Shown here piece by piece: positions 32,534 through 45,288 of a stretch of DNA of 64,000 bases. Origin of the DNA: Myxocyprinus asiaticus (taxonomy: Eukaryota > Chordata > Actinopteri > Cypriniformes > Catostomidae); the NCBI RefSeq assembly GCF_019703515.2, contig NC_059359.1:62001-126000 (forward strand), written 5' to 3'. Under the pieces are notes generated by a model. The model made no database searches. It was given only the letters and a program-made list of their open reading frames with translations, and was not told the origin of the DNA. The translations under genes and the position numbers were made by a program. Within the stretch, counting starts at the first letter, position 1, and each line of letters begins with the position of its first letter.

Positions 32534-35110
32534 CTACTTGAACATACATTTTGCCCTTCTTTCCTTCTGGCCTGCAAATTTTTCAGTGACTTTCTGGTTA
32601 AAGTCAGTCATCTCAGTCACCAGTCTCTCTTCCATTGACAGCATGGCCAATGCATTCAGCTACTCCTGGGTCATGTTGTTTCTCAGAAAAGTCTTCATTC
32701 TTTTCAAGGTTGAGAAGCACCTCTCAGCTTCCGCTGTGGTCATGGGTGTGGTGATGAGGATCTTTAAGAGAGTGACAGTCTCCCACATCACCACAACAGG
32801 CTCTGAACTCTTCCTTGCTGTAGATGAGACTAAGCTCTGTCTTCAGCTTACTTCCACTGAGCACTGAATAGGCCTTCAAGATGTTGCTCATTGCATCTTC
32901 AGGAAATGCCGTCTTGTACTGTTCAAACATGCCTCCTTGAAGCAGGGTGGCACTAACAAGGTAGTTTGTGAAGGAGAACCGTTCCCTGGTGTGTCCCAGT
33001 ATGGTATCGCAGACCTACAGAGAGAAGGATAAAAACATAAAAATTATGTAGTGATGACAAAATGTCAATTTCACCTGCAACATTTAAAATTACCAACCAA
33101 CAAGTATTCTTTCTAAATATGGAACAACTAGAGTTATTTTTACTGCCACTGTTACAGTTTATTAAGTCATAAAGAGAGTAGGATGAAATTTCAATAAATG
33201 TGTTACAGCATTTTGGGATGTTTTTTGGGACAAATATTTTTATTCCCCATCTTCACACCTGTAAAGTGCAGTGCAACCAGAATAATAAAACTACCTTGCT
33301 GAAGAACAGATGAAGCTAACAATGCTACATCAAAAAGACAATACATTGTGGGAAGAAACAAATGAGGTTGTTATTTCTGATGAAGATGCCTCCAGTTAAA
33401 CTGCTTTGTCCTATTTTACCTTCTATGGGCATTTGTAAATTTCTTCTCACATGTTTGTTTTATATTTTAAAATATTATTGCTTAAATCTTGTAGCGAAGA
33501 ATAGATCCTGAATTAAAAGACATATATATAAATAATAATATAAATTAAATTCCTCATGTTGATCATACATACATGGCATAGTAAACAAATCTCTATCTGA
33601 TGCTAAATATAAATGTTGGAGCACATCTTCCTAAAAGATTAAAATGAAAATACTATACTCCAGTGCAACATGGACTGTGACTGATTTCTACAACAAAAAC
33701 TCACCTCTGCTGCAATCCTTTCATGGACCTCTGGACTGAGTGACCAATGCCTCTTCGTTGGCTGAGAACCACCTACACTGCTTTGGTCAACCATGGAATG
33801 GAGAGAATTTCTGCAAAGGAGAAAGAGAATTTAGCATAATAATAATAACAACAACAACAACAGGAAAAGAAGGAAAACTGCTACTACCTGATCTTTGATA
33901 CGTCCTGCTGGAACTGCTGGATGCTCCCCTTGATATGGACCGAATCTATGTCCTTCTTGGAGATGGCATAGAGGAAGTCCACATGCAGCATGATGTGGTG
34001 GAAAAGTTGCAGAAAGAACTTAAAATCCTGATCCTCCAGCAGCATGGCAAAGGCTCCTGACAGTAATGGGGTCAAAGTTACCAGAGTCTCGTATGCTTTC
34101 AAAACAGTGGATGAGGTCCTCTCTGTGGGCCACAGTATTGATGGCATGGCTGTGAAATTTCCATCTGACGTTGCTGGATGTTGGTAGTGTATGGGCCACT
34201 AGTTTATCAAGAACACAAAAGTTGGCAAATCCACCAAGGTCAGAAAAAAAACATTCTCACTTTGGCTATGTGAGAAGCGGCCTGTTGCATTATCAGATTG
34301 AGCTGATGTGCATAGCAGTGGATGTAGTGGGCATTTGGGCACACATCTTGTATCTTCCTCTGAACACCTGCAGTGGCACCCCTCATCATGCTGGCTCCAT
34401 CATATGCCTGGCAGATGAGCTTACTCTTCTGATCTCTCCTGAGGAAGGATGGCAGCAAGATGCTCTTTTAGTGCTGTAGCAATGGAATCAGCTGTAGCTA
34501 ACAACTCAAAAAATCTTTCCTGCACATTGTTTTTGCCATCAATGTAGCAAAGCAAAAGCACAAGTTAGCACTGTGTGGAAATATCCATCATCTCATCTGC
34601 CTGGATTGAGAGAAAATCGCTGCTCAGTGCTTCTTTGATTATGTGTTCCCTCACAACAGACAACATACTGTCCAATAGCTCGTTCTGCATAGTTTTCGAA
34701 GTTCCCTTAAACCCAGTGGCATTCTCAAGGTGCTCTTTCAACACTCCATCAAGGGAAGCAACAAAATCCACCAACCCACTGAATATCCCGGTCTTATCTG
34801 AGCTCTCACTCTCATCATGGCCATGCAAAGCCAGCTCAAAGGTGCCACAAAATTTCACACAGTCTACTATTCTAAACAGGATGTGTTGATTTTTTTCACC
34901 TCTACATTGTGCCTTCTAATGCCAATCCTGTAGCCTTCATCTAGCTGTTCAGCAATGCAAAGCTTCCCAAAAACGGTAGCCTCATAACATTGTCTAGATG
35001 GCTGTGGCTTCTTTCATGACGTTTGCATTTTTCAGAAAGATGTTTAAAGTCTCGTACCCCCGTCGTTGTCCACAGCACTTCGGTGCCAGGACTTTGAAAT
35101 AGCATAAAGA
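32534..35110 (-). pseudogene. hAT transposase, zinc finger MYM-type 1-like, with two introns
   Basis: The protein family includes domesticated ZMYM1 and many active fish hAT transposases, which cut and paste DNA. From 5' to 3' on the minus strand: a TTF-type finger end (GVRDFKHLSEKCKRHERSHS), the catalytic-domain start (CVKFCGTFELALHGHDESES), SIQADEMMDIST, AYDGASMMRGATAGVQRK, HCYAHQLNLIMQQ, and the C-terminal dimerisation block (ITTPMTTAEAERCFSTLKRM). Intron 1 is 33811-33887 and intron 2 is 33015-33704. Both have GT..AG ends, and the frame joins across each (SKI-R-NSLHS and RIAAE-VCDTI). Frameshifts near 34960, 34860, 34440, 34200 and 32800, plus a stop near 32660, show it is dead. The final stop is at 32534-32536. 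Confidence 0.85.
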
Positions 35111-35142
35111 GAAAACAATAAAAGGCATTACTTACACCACAT

Positions 35143-38100
35143 CCAACTAGCCAATCTAACAATCTCAACTAACAATCTAAACTAACAATCAGTCAAATAA
35201 CAATCAGTCAACTAACCATCTCAACTAACAATCTAACAATCAGTCAACTAACAATCTCACAATCTCAACTAACAATCAGTCAACTAACAATCTAAACTAA
35301 CAATCAGTCAACTAACAAGCTCAACTAACAATCAGTCAACTAACATTCTCAACTAAGAATCAGTCAACTAACATTCTCAACTAAGAATCAGTCAACTAAC
35401 ATTCTCAACTAAGAATCAGTCAACTAACAATCTAACAATCTCAACTAATAATCAGTCAACTAACAATCTCAAATAACAGTCAACTAACATTCTCAACTAA
35501 CAATTAGTCAACTAACAATCTAACAATCTCAACTAACAATCTCAACTAACAATCAGTCAACTAACAATCAGTTAACTAACAATCAGTCAACTAACCATCT
35601 CAACTAACAATCTAACAATTAGTCAACTAACAATCTAACAATCTCAACTAACAATCAGTCAACTAACAATCTAACTAACATTCTCAACTAAGAATCAGTC
35701 AACTAACAATCTAACAATCTCAACTAACAATTCGTCAACTAACAGTCAGTCAACTAACAATCTCATCTAACAATCAGTCAACTAACCATCTCAACTAACA
35801 ATCTAACAATTGATCAACTAACAATCTAACAATCTCAACTAACAATCAGTCCACTAACAATCTCAACTAACAATCAGTCAACTAACAATCTCAACTAACA
35901 ATCAGTCAACTAACAATCTAACAATCTCAACTAACAATCAGTCAACTAACAGTCTCAACTAACAATTAGTCAACTAACAATCTAACAATCTCAACTAACA
36001 ATCAGTCAACTAACAATCAGTCAACTAACCATCTCAACTAACAATCATTCAACTAACAATCAGTCAACTAACCATCTCAACTAACAGTCAGTCAACTAAC
36101 AATCTCAACTAACAGTCAGTCAACTAACAATCTCAACTAACAGTCAGTCAACTAACATTCTCAACTAAGAATCAGTCAACTAACAATCTAACAATCTCAA
36201 CTAACAATCAGTCAACTACCAGTCTCAACTAACAATCAGTCAACTAACAATCTAACAATTAGTCAACTAACAATCTCAACTAACAATCTAACAATCTCAA
36301 CTAACAATCAGTCAACTAACAATCTAACAATTAGTCAACTAACAGTCAGTCAACTAACAATCTCAACTAACAGTCAGTCAACTAACAATCTCAACTAACA
36401 GTCAGTCAACTAACAATCTCAGCTAACAGTCAGTCAACTAACATTCTCAACTAAGAATCAGTCAACTAACAATCTCAACTAACAATCAGTCAACTAACAA
36501 TCTCAACTAACAGTCAGTCAACTAACAATCTCAACTAACAATCAGTCAACTAACAATCTCAACTAACAATCAGTCAACTAACAATCTCAACTAACAATCA
36601 GTCAACTAACAATCTCAACTAACAATCAGTCAACTAACAATCTCAACTAACAGTCAGTCAACTAACATTCTCAACTAAGAATCAGTCAACTAACATTCTC
36701 AACTAAGAATCAGTCAACTAACAATCTAACAATCTCAACTAACAATCAGTCAACTAACAATCTCAACTAACAGTCAGTCAACTAACAATCTCAACTAACA
36801 GTCAGTCAACTAACAATCTCAACTAACAGTCAGTCAACTAACAATCTCAACTAACAACCAGTCAACTAACAATCTCAACTAACAACCAGTCAACTAACAA
36901 TCTCAACTAACAATCTAAACTAACAATCTAAACTAACAATCAGTCAACTAATAATCTCAACTAACAATCAGTCAACTAACAATCTCAACTAACAATCTAA
37001 CAATTCGTCAACTAACAATCAGTCAACTAACAATCTAACAATCTCAACTAACAATCTCAACTAACAATCAGTCAACTAACCATCTCAACTAACAATCTAA
37101 CAATCTCAACTAACAATTAGTCAACTAACAATCTCAACTAACAATCTAACAATTAGTCAACTAACAATCTCAACTAACAATCTAACAATCTCAACTAACA
37201 ATCAGTCAACTAACAGTCAACTAACAATCTAACAATCTCAACTAACAATCAGTCAACTAACAATCTAACAATCTCAACTAACAATCAGTCAACTAACAAT
37301 CTCAACTAACAGTCAGTCAACTAACAATCTCAACTAACAGTCAGTCAACTAACATTCTCAACTAAGAATCAGTCAACTAACAATCTAACAATCAGTCAAC
37401 TAACCATCTCAACTAACAATCTAACAATTTGTCAACTAACAATCTCAACTAACAATCAGTCAACTAATAGTCTCAACTAGCAATCAGTCAACTAACAATC
37501 TAACGATCTCAACTAACAATCAGTCAACTAACAATCTAACAATTCATCAAATAACAATCTAACAATCTCAACTAACAATCTAACAATCTCATCTAACAAT
37601 CAGTCAACTAACAATCTCATCTAACAATCAGTCAACTAACAATCTCAACTAACAATCAGTCAACTAATAGTCTCAACTAACAATCAGTCAACTAACCATC
37701 TCAACTAACAATCTAACAATTTGTCAACTAACAATCTAACAATCAGTCAACTAACAATCTCAACTAGCAATCAGTCAACTAACAATCTAACAATCAGTCA
37801 ACTAACAATCTCAACTAGCAATCAGTCAACTAACAATCTAACAATCTCAACTAACAATCTAACAGTTAGTCAACTAACAATCTAACGATCTCAACTAACA
37901 ATCAGTCAACTAACAATCTAACAATTCATCAAATAACAATCTAACAATCTCAACTAACAATCTAACAATCTCATCTAACAATCAGTCAACTAACAATCAG
38001 TCAACTAACAATCAGTCAACTAATAGTCTCAACTAACAATCAGTCAACTAACAATCTAACAATTTGTCAACTAACAATCTCAACTAACAATCAGTCAACT

Positions 38101-41100
38101 AATAGTCTCAACTAGCAATCAGTCAACTAACAATCTAACGATCTCAACTAACAATCAGTCAACTAACAATCTAACAATTCATCAAATAACAATCTAACAA
38201 TCTCAACTAACAATCTAACAATCTCATCTAACAATCAGTCAACTAACAATCTCATCTAACAATCAGTCAACTAACAATCTCAACTAACAATCAGTCAACT
38301 AATAGTCTCAACTAACAATCAGTCAACTAACCATCTCAACTAACAATCTAACAATTTGTCAACTAACAATCTAGCAATCAGTCAACTAACAATCTCAACT
38401 AGCAATCAGTCAACTAACAATCTAACAATCAGTCAACTAACAATCTCAACTAGCAATCAGTCAACTAACAATCTAACAATCTCAACTAACAATCTAACAG
38501 TTAGTCAACTAACAATCTAACGATCTCAACTAACAATCAGTCAACTAACAATCTAACAATTCATCAAATAACAATCTAACAATCTCAACTAACAATCTAA
38601 CAATCTCATCTAACAATCAGTCAACTAACAATCAGTCAACTAACAATCAGTCAACTAATAGTCTCAACTAACAATCAGTCAACTAACAATCTAACAATTT
38701 GTCAACTAACAATCTCAACTAACAATCAGTCAACTAAAGTCTCAACTAGCAATCAGTCAACTAACAATCTAACGATCTCAACTAACAATCAGTCAACTAA
38801 CAATCTAACAATTCATCAAATAACAATCTAACAATCTCAACTAACAATCTAACAATCTCATCTAACAATCAGTCAACTAACAATCTCATCTAACAATCAG
38901 TCAACTAACAATCTCAACTAACAATCAGTCAACTAATAGTCTCAACTAACAATCAGTCAACTAACCATCTCAACTAACAATCTAACAATTTGTCAACTAA
39001 CAATCTAACAATCAGTCAACTAACAATCTCAACTAGCAATCAGTCAACTAACAATCTAACAATCAGTCAACTAACAATCTAACAGTTAGTCAACTAACAA
39101 TCTAACGATCTCAACTAACAATCAGTCAACTAACAATCTAACAATTCATCAAATAACAATCTAACAATCTCAACTAACAATCTAACAATCTCATCTAACA
39201 ATCAGTCAACTAACAATCAGTCAACTAACAATCAGTCAACTAATAGTCTCAACTAACAATCAGTCAACTAACAATCTAACAATTTGTCAACTAACAATCT
39301 CAACTAACAATCAGTCAACTAATAGTCTCAACTAGCAATCAGTCAACTAACAATCTAACGATCTCAACTAACAATCAGTCAACTAACAATCTAACAATTC
39401 ATCAAATAACAATCTAACAATCTCAACTAACAATCTAACAATCTCATCTAACAATCAGTCAACTAACAATCTCATCTAACAATCAGTCAACTAACAATCT
39501 CAACTAACAATCAGTCAACTAATAGTCTCAACTAACAATCAGTCAACTAACCATCTCAACTAACAATCTAACAATTTGTCAACTAACAATCTAACAATCA
39601 GTCAACTAACAATCTCAACTAGCAATCAGTCAACTAACAATCTAACAATCAGTCAACTAACAATCTCAACTAGCAATCAGTCAACTAACAATCTAACAAT
39701 CTCAACTAACAATCTAACAGTTAGTCAACTAACAATCTAACGATCTCAACTAACAATCAGTCAACTAACAATCTAACAATTCATCAAATAACAATCTAAC
39801 AATCTCAACTAACAATCTAACAATCTCATCTAACAATCAGTCAACTAACAATCAGTCAACTAACAATCAGTCAACTAATAGTCTCAACTAACAATCAGTC
39901 AACTAACAATCTAACAATTTGTCAACTAACAATCTCAACTAACAATCAGTCAACTAATAGTCTCAACTAGCAATCAGTCAACTAACAATCTAACGATCTC
40001 AACTAACAATCAGTCAACTAACAATCTAACAATTCATCAAATAACAATCTAACAATCTCAACTAACAATCTAACAATCTCATCTAACAATCAGTCAACTA
40101 ACAATCTCATCTAACAATCAGTCAACTAACAATCTCAACTAACAATCAGTCAACTAACAATCAGTCAACTAATAGTCTCAACTAACAATCTAACAATTTG
40201 TCAACTAACAATCTCAACTAACAATCAGTCAACTAATAGTCTCAACTAACGATCAGTCAACTAACAATCTAACAATTTGTCAACTAACAATCTCAACTAA
40301 CAATCAGTCAACTAACAATCTAACAATTTGTCAACTAACAATCTATCAATGTCAACTAACAATCAGTCAACTAACAATCTAACAATTAGTCAATTAACAA
40401 GCTAACAATCTCAACTAACAATCAGTCAACTAACAATCTCAACTAACAATCTCAAATAACAGTCAACTAACATTCTCAACTAACAATCAGTCAACTAACA
40501 ATCTCAACTAACAATCTAACAATCTCAACTAACAATTCGTCAACTAACAATCTCAACTAACAATCAGTCAACTAACCATCTCAACTAACAATCTAACAAT
40601 TTGTCAACTAACAATCTAACAATCAGTCAACTAACAATCTCAACTAGCAATCAGTCAACTAACAATCTCAACTAGCAATCAGTCAACTAACAATCTAACA
40701 ATCTCAACTAACAATCTAACAGTTAGTCAACTAACAATCTAACGATCTCAACTAACAATCAGTCAACTAACAATCTAACAATTCATCAAATAACAATCTA
40801 ACAATCTCAACTAACAATCTAACAATCTCATCTAACAATCAGTCAACTAACAATCAGTCAACTAACAATCAGTCAACTAATAGTCTCAACTAACAATCAG
40901 TCAACTAACAATCTAACAATTTGTCAACTAACAATCTCAACTAACAATCAGTCAACTAATAGTCTCAACTAACAATCAGTCAACTAACAATCTAACAATT
41001 TGTCAACTAACAATCTCAACTAACAATCAGTCAACTAATAGTCTCAACTAACAATCAGTCAACTAACAATCTAACAATTTGTCAACTAACAATCAGTCAA

Positions 41101-41171
41101 CTAACAATCTAACAATTAGTCAATTAACAAGCTAACAATCTCAACTAACAATCTAACAATCAGTCAACTAA
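35143..41171. repeat. 6-kb satellite array of CAACTAACAATC-type units
   Basis: The array is built from TCAACTAACAAT separated by C, CAG or CTAACAAT, giving a common 28-nt dimer (13 + 15 nt). The plus strand is almost free of G (about one in 28). Stops occur in all six frames. From about 37400 to 40160, rare variants (AATTCATCAAATAACAAT, CAATTTGTC, CTCATCTAACAATC) recur in blocks of 382 and 253 bp, a 635-bp higher-order repeat. The outer parts are less regular. It lies inside the hAT element. Confidence 0.95.
37400..40160. repeat. 635-bp higher-order repeat within the satellite
   Basis: The marker AATTCATCAA occurs at 37541, 37923, 38176, 38558, 38810, 39143, 39396, 39778 and 40031. Spacings are 382, 253, 382, 252, 333, 253, 382 and 253. 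One 253-bp block lacks one base (near 38738), and one 382-bp block lacks 49 bp near 39075. The last marker, at 40790, breaks the pattern. Such near-identical blocks imply recent amplification by unequal exchange. Confidence 0.9.
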
Positions 41172-41349
41172 TGAGCTGCTGTGTGGGAAACTGAATCGCC
41201 CAATCGATTGAAGGGGGTGGTGCCCCAGCGCCCCCTATTGACCAGCTGCCACTGATGTGTTGCCTTCTGTCATCAGAACTGACACCTTGTTAATATTTCA
41301 GTAACTTTGTTTTACCACTAACAAAACAGCATTTTGATATCTCAGGCTT

Positions 41350-42175
41350 TTTAAAGATGAGTTAGGTTAATAGAACTGTTGGCTGGAAAGTGGTGTGGCC
41401 CAACACATTTAGTGCATCTACAAACCCAAACCATCATTTAATTCATTTTAAAATAAATCATAGAGCATATTTAACTACACCAATTAGGTATGCAATGGGG
41501 TTATCACCAAATCTTTATTGTAATTTCTGTGGGGCAGGAAATAAAGATACATTGATGCTTATGCTCTGGGAATGTCCAGATGTATAAACTTTTTGGGATG
41601 CTTTAATAAATATTATTTATAAAGTCACAGATGTGTGATTCCACAAAGATCCAGTTCTTTTATTATTGAGTGGTGACTCTAATTTTTATATGAGAGAGAA
41701 GGTTTTGAAAGTTCTGGTTAGTTGGTATGACTGCCATATAAAAGATATTAGTGCCACATTGGATACCACCTCATAAACTTTCAATAAAACATTGGTTGCA
41801 TTCTATCTTGGAGATACTATACTTGGAAATGTCTTCAGCAAGAAACACTCATGCTAAATTTACCACCTTCTCAATGTGGAAGGACTTAATAACAGCTGTA
41901 AAAGATCTTCTTGATTGATTCCATCTCTCTCTATGCTTTGCACTGTATTTTTTTGTTGTTGTTGTTGTCTTATTTATTTTTATTTTGATGATGATGATTA
42001 TTTACTATTATTTTGTCTTTAGCTTAGTAAATGTACATTTTGATCATGGGGTGTTGTTGGGGGTGGGGTGGGTGGTTGAGTGGGGAGATGTGATTTGTTA
42101 AAAGGATATACATCTACTGACATCAGATGTTTTGTGAGATTTCATCCTAAAGAAATAAAATAATAATTTTAAGCA
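41350..42175 (+). pseudogene. 3' end of another L1/Tx1-type LINE
   Basis: The frame 41390-41587 encodes IHFKINHRAYLTTPIRYAMG and YCNFCGAGNKDTLMLMLWEC, the C-terminal region with the C-x2-C..H..C knuckle of L1-type ORF2 proteins. The knuckle His is replaced by Leu. Similar sequence continues in other frames to about 41915 (WDALINII, FLGDTIL-like). It is followed by a G-rich 3' untranslated region and an AAATAAAATAATAATT tail at about 42160. The family differs from the main L1 of this window. It is only the last part of the element. Confidence 0.7.
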
Positions 42176-44205
42176 GAAAATCTGCTGCCCTCCTGAACTC
42201 CACAGCGCCCCTCAGTTTATCCAATGGAAATCTGTGGTCAGATATGGTACTGCAACGAGCCCTCATTGAGACCCATTGAAATAAATCTGCCCATAAACAT
42301 AGTGCCAAACCAAAGGTAACTTTAGTATTAGTGTGTGCCAGCAGTGTGACAGATTGTGGCGAGTGCTATCGATAAATGTGTGTGTAACAGTTTATCATTT
42401 CTATCACAAATTCAAGACAAATTGGCCATCAAACAACTGTCCTGACAAACCAGACATAAAAATATTTTATCAATCAAAAGATAAGGGTAGGTGATAAGAC
42501 ATTGTAATATGCATCAGACAATACCTATTATATGACGAAAAATTGTATGTCAAAAAGCCTTGTCTCTCTGTTGCGCTGAACTAAATAAAATGTTCTGCTT
42601 CCCATATTTACTTTTTCGATCTTATTTTGCAAAGGGAAAGGGGGATGTATACAGTAGCATTGGTTTATATTATTTGAAATATTTCTACAGCGAACCTATT
42701 TACAACTTGAAACTTACTGTGATTTAAAGCATTATTTTTATCAAGTATGTATTTTATTTAATTCTGTGAAAACATTTGTTTGAATTGCACCATAGATTTC
42801 TATGCTCTCTTTAAATATACATTTTGTTTTTGCAGTTCATGAGAATGGTAGTAAAGGTGAATTTATTGTGGTGTGTCTATACCATTAAATGTTTCATTTA
42901 TGAAAGGGCTTTTAAATCTCAGTGAGATTAAGCTGTTTAAAAGGGAGAATGAATGATTCAAAACAGAACCATGACTATTTCTAATTGATATCACATATTT
43001 CTTCTTGCAAAATTCCCTTTGGCCCTGAAGATGTGATAACCAGTTTAAGAGCAAAGAAAAAAAAAAAAGAAAAAAAAAGGTCAAGATTAACAGCAACTGC
43101 ACTGGAGTGTAAGTAGAAAGTTAAGAAATTTCACTGTTGAAAAAACGATTTTCCTTCATAATAACAAAAAGTTGGAAGGTCTAAAGTAAGAAAGGAAAAC
43201 CCTTACTATGTTGTGCCAAAATACCCAAGAAAGGAAGGAAGGCCTATACATTCAGAGATGTCAAAAACGCTTGCACTCTCACTGTTTTGTATTTTTTTTC
43301 CAGCTGAGGACACTGATGTAGGTAAGGTCACTGTAATTTAGTTTTCAAAGGTTTATTATTGGTATGACAGATTTTTTTCACACACTGTTTTTTTCTGGGT
43401 TAATGAGAAGATGCAGCCAAAAAGAAAACAGGCAAAAAGATCTAGTTTGATGTTGCCCGAGGCAACTTCCTGTGAGTAAATTTGTAATTTTCAGTAACTG
43501 AACTAGAGTTATAGATGCATGAATTTAAAGGAATATTCTGACGTGATAATCTAACGTGGCGATCGTCTGTGTTCCGTGACTGCTATCGGGTCCTTCAATA
43601 AAAGTATAACGTGCAAGGAAGGGAAGCTGGTCGAGATTCTGGTGCCCCACTTGGGTAAATTGGTGCCCCTATAGGGAGTTGGTGCCCTACGTAGACTGCA
43701 TTACATGAGAATAGGTATGTGCCTAACCTGAAACCCCTCCCACCCCAGGCCTCTGAGTGCCCGTAAAAACTCATTATCAGTTGGAAGCTCTTGTGAAAGG
43801 ACTTTGCTCAGAAAAATTTAAGATTCTTTGTGATAAAATTAATCTTAAAATTAACGAATTATATTTTATACAACTGTTTTTTCTGTTTTTTCTAGGTTGA
43901 ACCATTTATTCATTATGTTTAAAAGTGAAAATCTGAATGAGTTTGCTTCACAGCCAATATCCATTGTTTCAGAAACACGTTTTCTCTTCTTTGTTAAAAG
44001 TAAAAATGTGAGACACTTTTTTGTTAGAGCTATAGCTAAAATTAAATGAAATGCAATGTTATGTTTTAGTAAAATAACCCTGTTTGTTAAACTAATTCCA
44101 AACATTATCTTTGTTAAACCATTTGTTCATCTTCTGTATAGTGGCTATGAAAGTGACTTTTGTTGCACATCATCAAATGTTTTCTTTTAGAAACACATTT
44201 TTTCC
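42176..44205. other. Unassigned, possibly single-copy DNA
   Basis: This is one of the few long stretches without a recognised repeat. Minus-strand frames of about 79 codons (42863-43102 and 43866-44105) match nothing known. Candidate splice-bounded exons lie at 43304-43321 and 43408-43445. TGGTGCC repeats at 43641, 43662 and 43681. Confidence 0.35.
43304..43445 (+). other. Possible host micro-exon and last exon (speculative)
   Basis: TTTTTTTTCCAG precedes an 18-nt segment, 43304-43321, which ends at the strong donor AG-GTAAGG. After 86 bp, a T-rich tract and ATGAG precede AAGATGCAG at 43408. Joined in phase, the two give EDTDVEDAAKKKTGKKI and a stop at 43443-43445. An acidic-to-basic cytoplasmic tail would fit, but the gene is not recognised and no upstream exon was found. 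Confidence 0.2.
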
Positions 44206-45288
44206 CACTTTGTGATTAAAATTTTTATTGATTCATACAATAAACAAAGATAAGCAAAACATATATACACATAATCAACATTTAACCCCCACCACTACCC
44301 CACCCTGACCCCCAACAAACATTCCTGTGGTCACACATGAGTATATATACACACACAAAATATATATATAATAAAATCATACACATTTATAACTATACCT
44401 CTCTCTCCACTGCCCCTACCCAAGAGCCCTCCAAGAACGCTAAATAGCTGCCCCATTTCCCAACAAACGCATCCAAGTTCTCCAGTCTTCTAGATGATGC
44501 TTCCTCAAAAGCCACCACCCTCCCCATCTTTGTGTACCACTCCTGAAATGGGGGCGCTCCAGCTCCAGGACTTCCATCTCCTTAAAATGACTTGTCTGGC
44601 GATCATAACACTGGTTATTCCCAATACTGATGACCGCCCCATCGCCTAAAATACAGAGTCTGGGGCAAAATTAAATTTGAGTGCCCAATACGTCACACAC
44701 AAAACTCTGAACCTTCAACCAAAATTCTTGGATCTTAACACACCCCCAAAATACATGGGTTGTGCTCCATCTTCTGACTGGCATTGCCAGCGGTGGGTGT
44801 GTCTTTAAGACCAAGCCTATACATTCTAGAGGGGGTCCAACAGAATCGATGTAAAATCTTTGCATAAGGTGCACCCTTGCATCTCTAGATGCAGACTTGA
44901 CATTTTTTAGAATCCTAGTCCACACTCCCTCCTCCAATACCAAGTTTAAATCTTTCTCCCATAATCTCTTGATAGAAGTTAAAGCTCCGACCCCCAGACT
45001 CTGAATTAGCAGGGAGTAATACACTGATGCCTCATGACCTTTTCCAAAAACAGTAATCACCTCTCCCAGAGTATCTGCTGCTTTAGGGATGTGTGTGCTA
45101 CTCTCATATAGATCACAGAGCATATTAACCCCCCTCAAAATCCACTCTGACCAGCAGAAAGGGGACTTATTAATACATAATTTAGGGTTCAGCCATATGC
45201 TTGAGGCAACATTTAAATAAATGTCTGAATTAAAAACTCTGGACACTTTTGTCCATACCGAGTGCAAATGCAAGATAACGGGGTGTAC
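44206..45288 (-). mobile_element. L1-type LINE copy 5, 3' part
   Basis: The minus-strand frame 45318-44671 encodes the ORF2 C-terminal domain (SSIWLNPKLCINKSPFCWSE, VWTRILKNVKSASRDARVHL, THVFWGCVKIQEFWLKVQSF). The 3' untranslated region and the terminal AATCAATAAAAATTTTAATC end at about 44206. One frame shift precedes the zinc-knuckle region. It is truncated at 45288, where copy 6 begins with its own poly-A end. Confidence 0.85.

Larger units (their letters stand above)
32534..41254 (-). mobile_element. hAT transposon (ZMYM1-like transposase) expanded by a satellite array
   Basis: The minus-strand transposase (35110-32534) and a 5' terminus at 41254 define the element. The plus strand ends in GCCCCCTATTGACCAGCTGCC then ACTG, that is, CAGTGGCAGCTGG on the minus strand, a hAT-type CAGTG terminus. 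Adjacent ATGTGTTG (41255-41262) would be the 8-bp target duplication, but the partner end was not found below 32534, so the 3' side may be lost. About 6 kb of satellite lies between the terminus and the first recognised coding block. Confidence 0.7.

Noticed and set aside
32538..32867. 109-codon plus-strand frame
   Set aside because: It lies antisense to the well-supported hAT transposase dimerisation domain.
35143..41171. CRISPR-like array of repeats and spacers
   Set aside because: The units are 12-28 nt without unique spacers, the host is a eukaryote, and the pattern is a plain satellite with higher-order structure.
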